DNA of 64,000 nucleotides from Ignavibacterium sp037440165 (GTDB lineage Bacteria > Bacteroidota > Ignavibacteria > Ignavibacteriales > Ignavibacteriaceae): positions 27,502 through 91,501 of the forward strand of contig NZ_JBBIUQ010000012.1 in assembly GCF_037440165.1 (NCBI RefSeq), written 5' to 3'. The notes under the pieces were generated by a model, which was given only the letters and a program-made list of their open reading frames with translations, ran no database searches and had not been told where the DNA came from. Position 1 is the first letter of the stretch, and every line of letters begins with the position of its first letter. Position numbers and translations under genes: made by a program. This document shows positions 36,694 through 46,067 of this stretch, piece by piece.

Positions 36694-36750
36694 TGCAGAT
36701 ACTTTTCATAAGCATTAATATTAAAAGTAAATTAAACTTAGGAGCAAACA

Positions 36751-37852
36751 ATGTACGAGGACAAAGTTAAACAATTAAATAATTTCAAAAACAGAATAAA
36801 CAACTTACGGAGTTTTCTTTGACATTAATGGAAAAGAAAAACAAATAGCTGAACTTCAGAAAAAAACTGAAGAACAGGGTTTCTGGAACGATCAAAAGTC
36901 GGCACAGCAAATCTTGCAGCAAATAAAAACCTTACAAGGATGGGTTGAGCTTTGGAAAAATGTTTATAAAAAAACTTCTGGAGTTGAAGAGACTATTCTA
37001 CTGGCCCAAATGGAAGAAGATGAATCTTTTGAGGAAGTTATCGATACAGAATTGAAAGAATTGGAGAAGGCAATTGAAGAAGCTGAATTTAAAAATATGC
37101 TGAGTGGAAAGGATGATGAAAAAAATTGTATACTGACTATTCATTCAGGAGCTGGTGGAACGGAAGCACAAGATTGGGCAGAAATGCTGCTTAGAATGTA
37201 CTTGCGTTGGGGTGAAAAGAATGGATTTCAGATGACTATAATTGATATGCTTGAAGGTGATGGAGCCGGAATCAAATCGGCTACTGTTGAAGTTATGGGA
37301 CCTTTTGCGTACGGATATTTGAAAGCTGAAAATGGAGTTCATAGACTTGTTAGGATTTCACCTTTCGATGCAAACAAAAGAAGGCATACATCATTCGCAT
37401 CAGTATTTGTAATTCCAGAAGTTGATGATACAATAGAAATTGAAATTAATCCTGCTGATTTAAAAATTGATACTTACCGTTCTGGCGGTAAAGGTGGGCA
37501 GAATGTAAACAAGGTTGAAACTGCTGTAAGAATAACTCATCTTCCAACAGGAATAGTGGCTGCCTGTCAGACCGAGAGATCACAAATACAAAACAGACAG
37601 AATGCAATGAAACTTCTCAAAGCTCGGTTGTATCAGCTTGAATTAGAAAAGCAAAAAGCCGAACAGGAAGAAATAGAAAAAAACAAAATGAAGATTGAAT
37701 GGGGAAGTCAAATTCGTTCTTATGTATTTCATCCCTACAATATGGTTAAGGATCATCGGACTGATGAGGAAACCAGTGATGTTCAGGCAGTTATGGATGG
37801 AGAAATTGATAATTTCATTAAAGCTTATTTATTAAAGTTCAATCAAAACTGA
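36751..37852 (+). CDS. prfB: Peptide chain release factor 2, with programmed +1 frameshift
   Basis: Translation starts at ATG 36751 (GGAG upstream), runs 23 codons to CTT, and meets TGA at 36820-36822 followed by C. The slippery CTT-TGA-C with a Shine-Dalgarno-like CGGAG just upstream is the classic autoregulatory site: when RF2 is scarce the ribosome shifts +1 and continues as GAC-ATT-AAT. The rest reads to 37852, about 366 residues in total. The stop-recognition SPF (about 203-205) and the catalytic GGQ (about 248-250, in SGGKGGQNVN) are present. It is not a pseudogene although two frames are needed. Confidence 0.95.
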
Positions 37853-37863
37853 TTTTCTTTTCA

Positions 37864-38217
37864 ATGAAGAAAAAAATCAAACATGATAATACTTCAAAGG
37901 GCAGAAAAGATTTTTTCAACAAAGTTTATGAAATCACAAAAATGATTCCTCGTGGAAAAGTTACGACTTTTGGTGATATTGCTGAAGCCTGTGGAATCCG
38001 TTCTGCTGCAAGAACAGTTGGCTGGGCTTTGAATGGCTGTGGTCCAGATGTTCCTGCTCATCGTGTTGTTAACCGCTTTGGTGCATTAACAGGAAAAATT
38101 CACTTTGGTGATCCAAATCTTATGGAAGAATTGCTTAGAAGTGAAGGTATTACTTTTGACAATAACGGCTGTGTTCGTTTAGATAAACATTTATGGAAGC
38201 CAAGAACAAAAAAATGA
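37864..38217 (+). CDS. Alkyltransferase-like protein (ATL, MGMT family)
   Basis: The C-terminal DNA-binding domain of O6-alkylguanine transferases is present (YEITKMIPRGKVTTFGDIA, then AARTVGWALNGC), but the catalytic PCHR is PAHR at residues 64-67. This Cys-to-Ala change defines ATLs, which bind O6-alkylguanine and pass it to nucleotide excision repair instead of repairing it directly. Length 117 fits. The stop codon overlaps the end of the repeat element that follows. Confidence 0.9.
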   Translation: MKKKIKHDNTSKGRKDFFNKVYEITKMIPRGKVTTFGDIAEACGIRSAARTVGWALNGCGPDVPAHRVVNRFGALTGKIHFGDPNLMEELLRSEGITFDNNGCVRLDKHLWKPRTKK

Positions 38218-38332
38218 GGCTGTCTCATAACCCAAATTCTTGAGGTAGTCGCAAACATCAGCTTGCGATAATCTAAAATTCGCAACTTAAAAGTTATAGC
38301 TACCAAGTATTAAAGCTTTATGAGACAATCTC
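38216..38332. mobile_element. MITE-like element with 15-base terminal inverted repeats
   Basis: The left end GAGGCTGTCTCATAA (38216-38230) and the reverse complement of the right end, GAGATTGTCTCATAA (38318-38332), match at 13 of 15 positions. Ends of the form GAGxCTGTCTCA occur on several insertion sequences. The 117-base interior has no frame and carries an inner hairpin (TCGCAA and TTGCGA near 38255-38275). No clear target duplication is seen. The left end provides two bases of the ATL stop codon. Confidence 0.55.
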
Positions 38333-38380
38333 AATAATTTTAATAATAAAGTTTTAAGTTATCTTTACGACTAAAATTTA

Positions 38381-39889
38381 TTAATCAACATCATCAACAA
38401 ATTTAACCATTAGTCCTGCAACTATCATCGAGATTCCTCCGAGTAATAAGGCATAAATAGCTTCTCCGTTAAATATATCTCTCACAAAAAATCCCAATAT
38501 TGCAGCTGCAGTAATTTGCGGAATGACGATAAAGAAATTAAATATTCCCATATAAACTCCCATTTTTTCAGGTGGAAGTGAACCTGCTAAGATTGCATAA
38601 GGCATAGCAAGAATAGAAGCCCAGGCAAGTCCGATTCCTAATTCAGATATTATAAGTAATTGAGGATTTTTAATTACATAGAATGATGCAAATGCAATTC
38701 CTCCAATAATTAAACTTATCATATGAACAGTTTTGCGGTTTGTTTTTTTAGCAAGCCAGACCAATACAAAAGCCATTACAGCAGCAAAACCGTTGTAAAC
38801 AGACATCAAAACACCGACCCAATCGGCTCCTTCATTATAGCGAGCAGATGTTGGATCAGTTGCACCGTAAATATGATGTGTTACCGCCGGAGTAGTGTAA
38901 ATCCACATTGCGAATAAAGCAAACCAACTGAAAAACTGAACAACTGCTAATTGCTTCATTGTCTTTGGCATATTGTATAAATCACTTAGCACAATAAAAA
39001 AGCCACCTTCTGTTTTTCCTAGTGATGAAAGAAAACCAGCAAGAATTTGTAATACTCCGAAGATGACTGAGCCAATGAATAGAACATATAATCCATAATC
39101 ATTTTCCTTCAATACAAAATGAAGAATAGTTGAACCAATTAATCCAATTAACATCCACATAATACCAAGTTTAAAGAATTTTTGATGTGTAATTCTTTCT
39201 TCAGATCGGGCTGATGTATCTGAATGTTTAGCATCATTATCTGATTCGGAGAATTTTTTTAATTCTTCAGGTGAATATTCCTTCGCGCTTATTACAGTCC
39301 ACAGAACAGCAAGAAAGAAAACAATTGCACCGATGTAAAAAGAAAATTTAACTGAAGCAGGAATTTCACCTTCCAGTGCAGTATTGGAAATTCCAAACCA
39401 GTTTGTCATTACATATGGAAGTGCTGAAGCGATTATAGCTCCTGTGCCGATAAAGAAACTCTGCATTGAAAATCCAATTGTTCGCTGTTCAGAGGGAAGC
39501 ATATCACCAACGAAAGCTCGGAATGGTTCCATTGAAATATTTATTGATGCATCCATAATCCATAACATTCCAGCAGCGAACCACAGAGTTGGTGAGTTTG
39601 GCATAATGATAAGTGCAAGAGAAGCGAGAATTGCTCCAATTAAAAAATATGGTCTTCTTCTTCCAAGACGATTCCAGGTCTTATCACTCATATGTCCGAT
39701 TATAGGTTGAACAATTAAGCCAGTTACAGGCGCCGCAATCCATAAAATTGGAATTGAGTCAATACTAGCCCCGAGTGTTTCGAATATTCTGCTGACATTT
39801 GCATTCTGCAGTGCAAAACCGAATTGAATTCCTAAAAATCCAAAACTCATATTCCAGATTTGCCAGAAGGAAAGACGAGGTTTGCTCAT
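38381..39889 (-). CDS. MFS sugar transporter (GPH/SLC45-like)
   Basis: Twelve helices with FWQIWNMSFGFLGIQFGFAL and NANVSRIFETLGA at the start, PVTGLIVQPIIGHMSDKTW and GRRRPYFLIGAIL between helices 2 and 3. These are typical of the SLC45/GPH group of sucrose or maltose symporters in Bacteroidota. A long charged cytoplasmic loop lies near residues 205-235. Length 502 is normal. It is transcribed alone and towards the MITE. Substrate is not determinable. Confidence 0.88.
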   Translation of the reverse strand: MSKPRLSFWQIWNMSFGFLGIQFGFALQNANVSRIFETLGASIDSIPILWIAAPVTGLIVQPIIGHMSDKTWNRLGRRRPYFLIGAILASLALIIMPNSPTLWFAAGMLWIMDASINISMEPFRAFVGDMLPSEQRTIGFSMQSFFIGTGAIIASALPYVMTNWFGISNTALEGEIPASVKFSFYIGAIVFFLAVLWTVISAKEYSPEELKKFSESDNDAKHSDTSARSEERITHQKFFKLGIMWMLIGLIGSTILHFVLKENDYGLYVLFIGSVIFGVLQILAGFLSSLGKTEGGFFIVLSDLYNMPKTMKQLAVVQFFSWFALFAMWIYTTPAVTHHIYGATDPTSARYNEGADWVGVLMSVYNGFAAVMAFVLVWLAKKTNRKTVHMISLIIGGIAFASFYVIKNPQLLIISELGIGLAWASILAMPYAILAGSLPPEKMGVYMGIFNFFIVIPQITAAAILGFFVRDIFNGEAIYALLLGGISMIVAGLMVKFVDDVD

Positions 39890-40053
39890 AAATAATCCTT
39901 AGTATTGTTAAATTAGCAACAGCGAAAAATAAGTAATGCACTTTAATTAGAATAATCTTGAAATTTATCTTAAACGAATTCAGAATGTTGTTATTGTAAG
40001 AACATCAGAGTTGATAATTCAAATCAGAACCTCTTAAACAACAAAATGTAAAA

Positions 40054-41883
40054 ATGAGTTTTTCAGAAATTGTAAATAAAGTTTTATCAAATCCTTTTTC
40101 GGCATTTTTTTATACACCGCCAATTTATCCAGATGCAAAATGCTATTTGTTCACCAAGCCGACTGAAATTTTAACTATATACGGAGTTAATGATTATGAG
40201 CCGATGTTAAAACGAGTAGATAAAAATATCAGCAAAAAATTATTTGGTTACGCTGTAATGAACTATGAACTTGGTTACCTGTTTGAAAAAAGACTTGATA
40301 AATTTCTAACAGATGACAAACCTTTGGCGCATTTTATTTTCTTTGATCAAAAAAAGTGTAAACAGTTTGATTCATCGTCAGTTAAATTTTCTTTTGATAG
40401 TGATTATGAAATTTCAAACTTTCGACTGAATACTTCCAAGAATGAATACATCAGATCAATTAGAAAAATAAAAAAATATATTTTAGAAGGAGAGACATAT
40501 CAAATCAATTACACTGTTAAAGGTAAATTTAACTTTAAAGGAAATGTTGAGGCATTCTTTTCAAATCTGATTTTCAATCAATCTGCTAAATACATTGCAT
40601 TAATTAACCTTGGTGATGAAATAATTTTTTCTGTTTCGCCTGAGTTGTTTTTTCAGACTGACTTAAAAACTATTATTACAAAACCAATGAAAGGGACAAT
40701 CAGCAGAGGAATTAATTATCAGGATGATATGATGAAAAAGTACGAGCTGGAAAATAGTATTAAGAATCAGGCAGAGAATGTTATGATAGTTGATTTACTT
40801 CGGAATGACCTTGGACGAATCTGTAAATTTAATTCAGTTGAAACTTTTAAATTATTTGATATTGAAAAGTATGAATCACTTTTTCAGATGGTAAGTACAA
40901 TTAAAGGTAAACTCAGTAAATCAATTCGGTTTTCTGACATAATTAAAAATATTTTTCCCTGCGGTTCTGTTACAGGTGCTCCGAAAATTCGAACTATGGA
41001 AATCATTCGTGAAATCGAAAAAGAGGAAAGAGAAATTTATACTGGTGCAATAGGGTTATTCCTTAACAAGGAAATAATTTTTAATGTTGCAATCAGAACA
41101 ATTCAATTGGATTCTGATTTTCATAAAGGTAAAATCGGGCTTGGCAGCGGCATTGTTTGGGACAGCAAGCCTGATATAGAATATAATGAAGTTCTTTTAA
41201 AGAGTAATTTCTTAACCAAACCAGAACCATACTTTGAAATATTTGAAACAGCTCGTGTTGAAAAAGATAATGTTACTTTTCTTAAAGAACATTTATCAAG
41301 AATGAAACAGGCAGCGGAATTTTTTTTATTCCCGTTCTATGAAGATAAAATTATATCTAAAATATCTGCTGAGCTGAAAAAAATCGACAAAACAAAAACC
41401 TACAGATTAAAAATTTTTCTCTCTAAGAGCGGCAAAATTAATATTGAAATTGAAGAGTTTAAGCAAAAGGCCATTCCTGTTAATATCATTTTATCATCAA
41501 ACAGAATTAATAGCAGAAAAAAATTTCAATACTTCAAAACCACAAACAGAAAATTATACAATGAAGAATACAGGCATTTTAAGTCAAAAGGATTTTTTGA
41601 TGTAATTTATCTTAACGAGAATGATGATGTTGCTGAAGGTTCAATCACAAATATTTTTATTAAGAAAGGTGAAGTGATTCTTACACCTTCACTGCAGTGT
41701 GGAATACTGCCAGGAATTTACCGACGTTATTATTTACGAACTCATCCTGAAATAAAAGAAAAAAGAATTTCGCTCGATGATTTACTGACTGCCGATGAAG
41801 TTATACTTACCAATTCGTTGAGAGGTGCAGTAAAAGTCAATTCAATCTACTTGAATGAAAATGAGTTTATTAAATTTCATTAG
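40054..41883 (+). CDS. pabBC: Fused aminodeoxychorismate synthase component I and aminodeoxychorismate lyase (PabB-PabC)
   Basis: Residues 1-385 are chorismate-binding PabB: EGETYQINYTVKGKF, TKPMKGTISRG, DLLRNDLGR, then FPCGSVTGAPKIRTMEIIRE. From about residue 395 a class IV aminotransferase-fold lyase begins (FEIFETARVEKDNVTFLKEH), with the probable PLP lysine in FKTTNRKLYNEEY and DVAEGSITNIFI. Together they make p-aminobenzoate for folate from chorismate; the glutaminase PabA is not in this window. The fusion is common in this phylum. Length 609 is right for it. Confidence 0.92.
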   Translation: MSFSEIVNKVLSNPFSAFFYTPPIYPDAKCYLFTKPTEILTIYGVNDYEPMLKRVDKNISKKLFGYAVMNYELGYLFEKRLDKFLTDDKPLAHFIFFDQKKCKQFDSSSVKFSFDSDYEISNFRLNTSKNEYIRSIRKIKKYILEGETYQINYTVKGKFNFKGNVEAFFSNLIFNQSAKYIALINLGDEIIFSVSPELFFQTDLKTIITKPMKGTISRGINYQDDMMKKYELENSIKNQAENVMIVDLLRNDLGRICKFNSVETFKLFDIEKYESLFQMVSTIKGKLSKSIRFSDIIKNIFPCGSVTGAPKIRTMEIIREIEKEEREIYTGAIGLFLNKEIIFNVAIRTIQLDSDFHKGKIGLGSGIVWDSKPDIEYNEVLLKSNFLTKPEPYFEIFETARVEKDNVTFLKEHLSRMKQAAEFFLFPFYEDKIISKISAELKKIDKTKTYRLKIFLSKSGKINIEIEEFKQKAIPVNIILSSNRINSRKKFQYFKTTNRKLYNEEYRHFKSKGFFDVIYLNENDDVAEGSITNIFIKKGEVILTPSLQCGILPGIYRRYYLRTHPEIKEKRISLDDLLTADEVILTNSLRGAVKVNSIYLNENEFIKFH

Positions 41884-41999
41884 AACAAAATTTTGAAATC
41901 TAATAGTTAAATCATTTTTTGGTTAGTGAAGTTAAAAGTATTTCATTCATAATTTTAATATCTTTAAGCAGAGGAATTTATAACTTCTATTACACTTTA

Positions 42000-43040
42000 A
42001 TGAGTTTAAACACAGACAACACTTCTATTCGAAAAAAAGAACATGTAAAACTTTGCTTGACTGATAAAGTTGCTTTCAAAGAAAAAACGAATGGTTTCGA
42101 ACGCTATGATTTTATTCACTCAGCAATAACTGAGGTTGATATTGATAAAATTAATTTTCAAACAAAACTATTCGGTAAGAAGATTACTTATCCTTTCCTG
42201 ATTTCGTGTATGACAGGTGGAACAACTGAAGCAGAAAACATCAACAGGATGCTCGCAGAGGTCGCTCAGGAAATTAGAATACCAATTGGCGTAGGAAGTC
42301 AGCGTCAGGCATTAGAAAATGCTTATTACCACAATTCCTACAAGATTATTCGCAGAACCGCTAAAGATGTTCCTGTTTTGGGTAATCTTGGTGCTGCTCA
42401 GATTGTAAATTTAAATGTGAAGGAAATTCAGAAGTTAATTGATATGCTCGAAGCTGATGCTTTCGTTATTCACTTGAATCCCCTTCAGGAATTAATTCAA
42501 CCGGAAGGTGAACCTAAATTTACCGGATTGTTAAAAAAAATTGAGTCAATTACCAAAAAAAATTCTATTCCTGTAATTGCCAAAGAAGTTGGTGCTGGCA
42601 TTGATAAAATTTCCGCAAAGAAATTACTTAATGCTGGTGTTAAAGGAATTGATGTCGCTGGTGCAGGTGGAACAAGCTGGGCTGGGGTTGAGTTGCTCAG
42701 AAAAAATATATCGGAAGATATTTTCTGGGATTGGGGTTTACCAACATCATATTGTATAAGAACAGTCAGTGAGTTAAAAAAGAATTATAAGTTTGTTCTT
42801 ATTGGTTCTGGTGGAATAAATAATTCAGTTGATCTTGCAAAAGCTTTTGCACTTGGAGCTGATGTAGTTGCATCTGCCAGAATTATTTTACAAATACTTT
42901 TGAATCAGGGACAGGAACAAGTTAAATTAACAATTGAGTCCTGGTTTAGTTTTCTGAAACATATAATGTTTCTGACTAACTCACGAACTATTTCAGAATT
43001 ACAGAAAAATAAAATTCAGAAAAAGGAATTAATCTTTTGA
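42000..43040 (+). CDS. fni: Isopentenyl-diphosphate delta-isomerase, type 2
   Basis: FMN-dependent TIM barrel that interconverts IPP and DMAPP. The start RKKEHVKLCL, LISCMTGGTTEAENINR, GVGSQRQALEN, LGNLGAAQ, HLNPLQELIQPEGEPKF and IDVAGAGGTSWAGVE are diagnostic. I use ATG 42000; the frame opens at 41919, but the added 27 residues are hydrophobic and unlike the family. It overlaps the polyprenyl synthase start by four bases, so DMAPP supply and chain elongation are coupled. Confidence 0.95.
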   Translation: MSLNTDNTSIRKKEHVKLCLTDKVAFKEKTNGFERYDFIHSAITEVDIDKINFQTKLFGKKITYPFLISCMTGGTTEAENINRMLAEVAQEIRIPIGVGSQRQALENAYYHNSYKIIRRTAKDVPVLGNLGAAQIVNLNVKEIQKLIDMLEADAFVIHLNPLQELIQPEGEPKFTGLLKKIESITKKNSIPVIAKEVGAGIDKISAKKLLNAGVKGIDVAGAGGTSWAGVELLRKNISEDIFWDWGLPTSYCIRTVSELKKNYKFVLIGSGGINNSVDLAKAFALGADVVASARIILQILLNQGQEQVKLTIESWFSFLKHIMFLTNSRTISELQKNKIQKKELIF

Positions 43041-44032
43041 AAAAGTTTAATCCTCTTAAGTTTGCAGCCATTTATGAAGAAGAGAGAAAAAAGATTGATA
43101 AAATGCTCGCTTCTTCTCTGAAGAAACGAAAACCTAAATCACTTTATGAACCAGCTTTATATATTCTTAAAAGCAGTGGAAAGAGACTTCGTCCGCTTTT
43201 AGTATTGCTTTCTGCAAAAGCTGCCGGTGGAAAATTTAAAGATGTTTACAACGCTGCTGTTGCAGTCGAAATAATGCATAACTTCACTCTGGTTCATGAT
43301 GATATAATGGATAATGCTGATCTGCGAAGAGGGAATCAAACGCTTCATAAAAAATATGATTTAAATACTGCTATACTTGCTGGTGATAGTTTGCTTTCAA
43401 TTGCTTATGAATATCTGCTTGAGGATTGTAACGGAAACACAAAAGCAGCAGTAAGTTCATTCACTCAGGGACTTGTTGAAGTATGCGAAGGTCAGAGTAT
43501 GGATACAGAATTTGAAACCAGAAATGATGTTCAGCTGACTGAATATATAACAATGATCACCAAAAAAACTGCAGCAATGGCTAAAATGTGCTGTGAATTA
43601 GGAGCAATTTTGATTGATGGAAAAAAATCTGATATAAAAGCTCTTTCAGGTTACGGATTAAATCTTGGAATTGCATTTCAGATTCAGGATGATCTACTTG
43701 ACTTAATAGGTGAACAGGATAAGTTTGGAAAAACAGTTGGCGGTGATTTAATTGCAGGAAAAAAAACTTTTCTGTTCATTAAAGCATTTGAAAAAGCTGA
43801 AGGTCAGGATAAATCAGATTTGCAGAAACTTATAGATAATAAAGGAATCAAACCCGATGAGGTTTTTCATTACAGAAACATTTTTGAAAGTCTTGGCGTG
43901 CTGGAAGATGCACGAAACGAGATAAGAAAATATACTAACAGAGCTTTATCATCAGTTGATATGATATCAAAAAAATCTGAAACAGGAATTTTTCACTGGC
44001 TAGCTGATTCACTAATAAAGAGAAACAGATGA
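43037..44032 (+). CDS. Polyprenyl (geranylgeranyl/farnesyl-type) diphosphate synthase
   Basis: The first Asp-rich motif DDIMDNADLRRG and the second DDLLD, plus LKSSGKRLRPLLVLLSAKAAGG, identify an all-trans prenyl synthase. The residues before the first DDxxD (EIMHNFTLVH) are large/polar, typical of medium-chain synthases, but chain length cannot be fixed by reading alone. The start is TTG at 43037, overlapping the fni stop (TTGA). Length 331. Confidence 0.92.
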   Translation: MKKFNPLKFAAIYEEERKKIDKMLASSLKKRKPKSLYEPALYILKSSGKRLRPLLVLLSAKAAGGKFKDVYNAAVAVEIMHNFTLVHDDIMDNADLRRGNQTLHKKYDLNTAILAGDSLLSIAYEYLLEDCNGNTKAAVSSFTQGLVEVCEGQSMDTEFETRNDVQLTEYITMITKKTAAMAKMCCELGAILIDGKKSDIKALSGYGLNLGIAFQIQDDLLDLIGEQDKFGKTVGGDLIAGKKTFLFIKAFEKAEGQDKSDLQKLIDNKGIKPDEVFHYRNIFESLGVLEDARNEIRKYTNRALSSVDMISKKSETGIFHWLADSLIKRNR

Positions 44033-44298
44033 TGATCGAGAAAAAAGTTAAAATCATTAATAAAGCTGGCTTACACACCAGACCTGCAGCAACTATCGTT
44101 AAAATGGCTTCAAAGTATAAATGTGATTTTTTTATCAATCGTGATGGAATGAGTATTAATGGTAAAAGTATAATCGGAGTGATGACATTAGCCGCAGAAA
44201 TGGGTTCTGAGTTAACTCTTGTTTTTGACGGAGAAGATGAGCAGCAGGCAGCAGAAGAAATAGTTTCGTATTTCGAAAGGGGATTTGATGAGCTATGA
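44029..44298 (+). CDS. ptsH: Phosphocarrier protein HPr
   Basis: The active-site His16 is in AGLHTRPA and the regulatory Ser47 in NGKSIIGVM, so both phosphorylation sites are present. It carries phosphate from Enzyme I. Length 89 is normal. It overlaps both the synthase gene before and ptsI after. No sugar-specific EII gene is seen, so here the pair may mainly serve regulation (inference). Confidence 0.95.
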   Translation: MMIEKKVKIINKAGLHTRPAATIVKMASKYKCDFFINRDGMSINGKSIIGVMTLAAEMGSELTLVFDGEDEQQAAEEIVSYFERGFDEL

Positions 44299-46061
44299 AA
44301 TCATTTGAAGAAATAATAACCAAATCGAAAAATAAAATTCATGGGATTGCTGCTGCACCTGGAATAGTAATCGGCAAATCATATCTGTTCACAAAAGAAA
44401 AAATAGAGATTTCTAAAGCTCCGATTTCTGATGTTGATGAAGCAATAAAAAATTTCAACGAAGCACTTGCACAATCAAAAAAGGATCTGCAAAAAATATT
44501 CAACATTGCCAAAGAAAAAATGGATGAAACCCGAGCAGCGATATTTGAAGCTCATCTTATGATCCTTGATGATCCGGTTTTACTTAATACAATAGTTGAA
44601 AGAATTAAGAAAGAAAAAATTCAACCAGAGTTTATCGTCGCTGATGAAATTTCTAAATATCAGGAGCTGATGATAATCTCTAACGAATCATATATGAAAG
44701 AGAGAGCACACGATATTGAAGATATAAAAAACAGAATTGTCAGAAATCTTCAGAAGAAAAGACTGCACTCAAAAATTGAAAATGAAGTGATTGTTGTTAG
44801 TGAATCACTTACTCCTGCTGATACTTTGTTATTTTCCAGACATAACGCACTTGGATTTGTTACTGACCATGGAGGATTAACTTCACACGCTGCAATTATT
44901 TCAAGATCATTAAATATTCCTGCAGTTGTTGGTACACACAATGCAACTCAAATTATAAAAGATTCAAGTGTGATTATTGTTGATGGCTTCCACGGCTATG
45001 TTTTTTATGAACCGACCAAAGAGCAAATAAATTTTTATTCCGAGAAGCAAAAAAGATTATTTGAACTTCAGAAAGGGCTTAAGGAATTTCAGAATAAAGA
45101 TGCTGTTACAACAGATGGTAAAAAGATTAGTGTTGAAGCTAATGTTGATGTAAGTGGTGAAATTGATATCGTCATATCAAGTGGTGCAAACGGAATTGGT
45201 CTTTACCGCTCAGAGCAGCTTCTCGATGAACTTGGTGAATTTCCGGATGAAGAGCAGCAGACTACAATCTACTCAAATCTTGCAAGCAGAGTATATCCGC
45301 TTTTCTGCACCATCAGAGCATTTGATATTGGTGGAGATAAATTCCGTTTTCAGGAATACAAAGAACCAAATCCATTTCTTGGTTTAAGAGGTTTAAGATT
45401 TTTACTTGAGAATGAGTCTTTGTTCAAAACTCAAATACGAGCAATACTGCGTGCTAGTAAACATAAAAATATCAGATTCATGCTTCCGATGGTTTCAACA
45501 TTAGATGAGATATGGAGAGCGAAGAAAATAATTGATGAGTGCAAAAAGGAATTAAGAAAAGTAAAAGTTGAATTTGATAATAAGATAAAAATCGGGATAA
45601 TGCAGGAAGTTCCCTCAGCAGCAGTAATGGCTAAAGAATTTGCCAATGAAGTTGATTTCTTCAGCATCGGAACAAATGATTTAATCCAATATCTGATGGC
45701 TGTAGACCGAGGCAATGACCTTGTTGCTGATTTGTATCAGGAATTTTCACCGGTTGTAATTAGAACAATTCACCACATTGTTGAAGGTGCAAAGGAGTTT
45801 AATACTCCTGTAAGTCTTTGCGGTGAAATGGCTGCAGATACGCTCGCAATTCCTTTGTTGGTTGGACTTGGTTTGGATTCGCTTAGTATGTCTCCAGCCA
45901 CAATTCTTTATGCGAAAAGAATCATAAATTCATTCAGCTACAAAAAAGCAAAAGAAATGGCTGAGGAATGTTTGACATTTAAAACACAGCAAGAGATTGA
46001 AGAAAGAGTGAAAAGATTCTTCGAAGAAAATAAAATTATCAGAACAAGAAATATTATTTAG
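44295..46061 (+). CDS. ptsI: PTS Enzyme I (phosphoenolpyruvate-protein phosphotransferase)
   Basis: Starts with GIAAAPGIVIGKSYLF, carries the phosphorylated His198 in GGLTSHAAIISRS, and has the PEP-binding TIM barrel with GANGIGLYRSEQLL, GGDKFRF, GLRGLRF, MLPMVSTLDE, FFSIGTNDLIQY and SLCGEMA. Length 588 is full-size. The ATG start overlaps the ptsH stop by four bases. Confidence 0.96.
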   Translation: MKSFEEIITKSKNKIHGIAAAPGIVIGKSYLFTKEKIEISKAPISDVDEAIKNFNEALAQSKKDLQKIFNIAKEKMDETRAAIFEAHLMILDDPVLLNTIVERIKKEKIQPEFIVADEISKYQELMIISNESYMKERAHDIEDIKNRIVRNLQKKRLHSKIENEVIVVSESLTPADTLLFSRHNALGFVTDHGGLTSHAAIISRSLNIPAVVGTHNATQIIKDSSVIIVDGFHGYVFYEPTKEQINFYSEKQKRLFELQKGLKEFQNKDAVTTDGKKISVEANVDVSGEIDIVISSGANGIGLYRSEQLLDELGEFPDEEQQTTIYSNLASRVYPLFCTIRAFDIGGDKFRFQEYKEPNPFLGLRGLRFLLENESLFKTQIRAILRASKHKNIRFMLPMVSTLDEIWRAKKIIDECKKELRKVKVEFDNKIKIGIMQEVPSAAVMAKEFANEVDFFSIGTNDLIQYLMAVDRGNDLVADLYQEFSPVVIRTIHHIVEGAKEFNTPVSLCGEMAADTLAIPLLVGLGLDSLSMSPATILYAKRIINSFSYKKAKEMAEECLTFKTQQEIEERVKRFFEENKIIRTRNII

Positions 46062-46067
46062 AGGATT

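Noticed and set aside
36914..37852. prfB as a short gene starting at 36914
   Set aside because: The upstream CTT-TGA-C site and matching N-terminal residues show the normal frameshifted RF2.
41919..41999. N-terminal extension of the IPP isomerase from 41919
   Set aside because: The added residues are hydrophobic and unlike the family; ATG 42000 gives the normal N-terminus.
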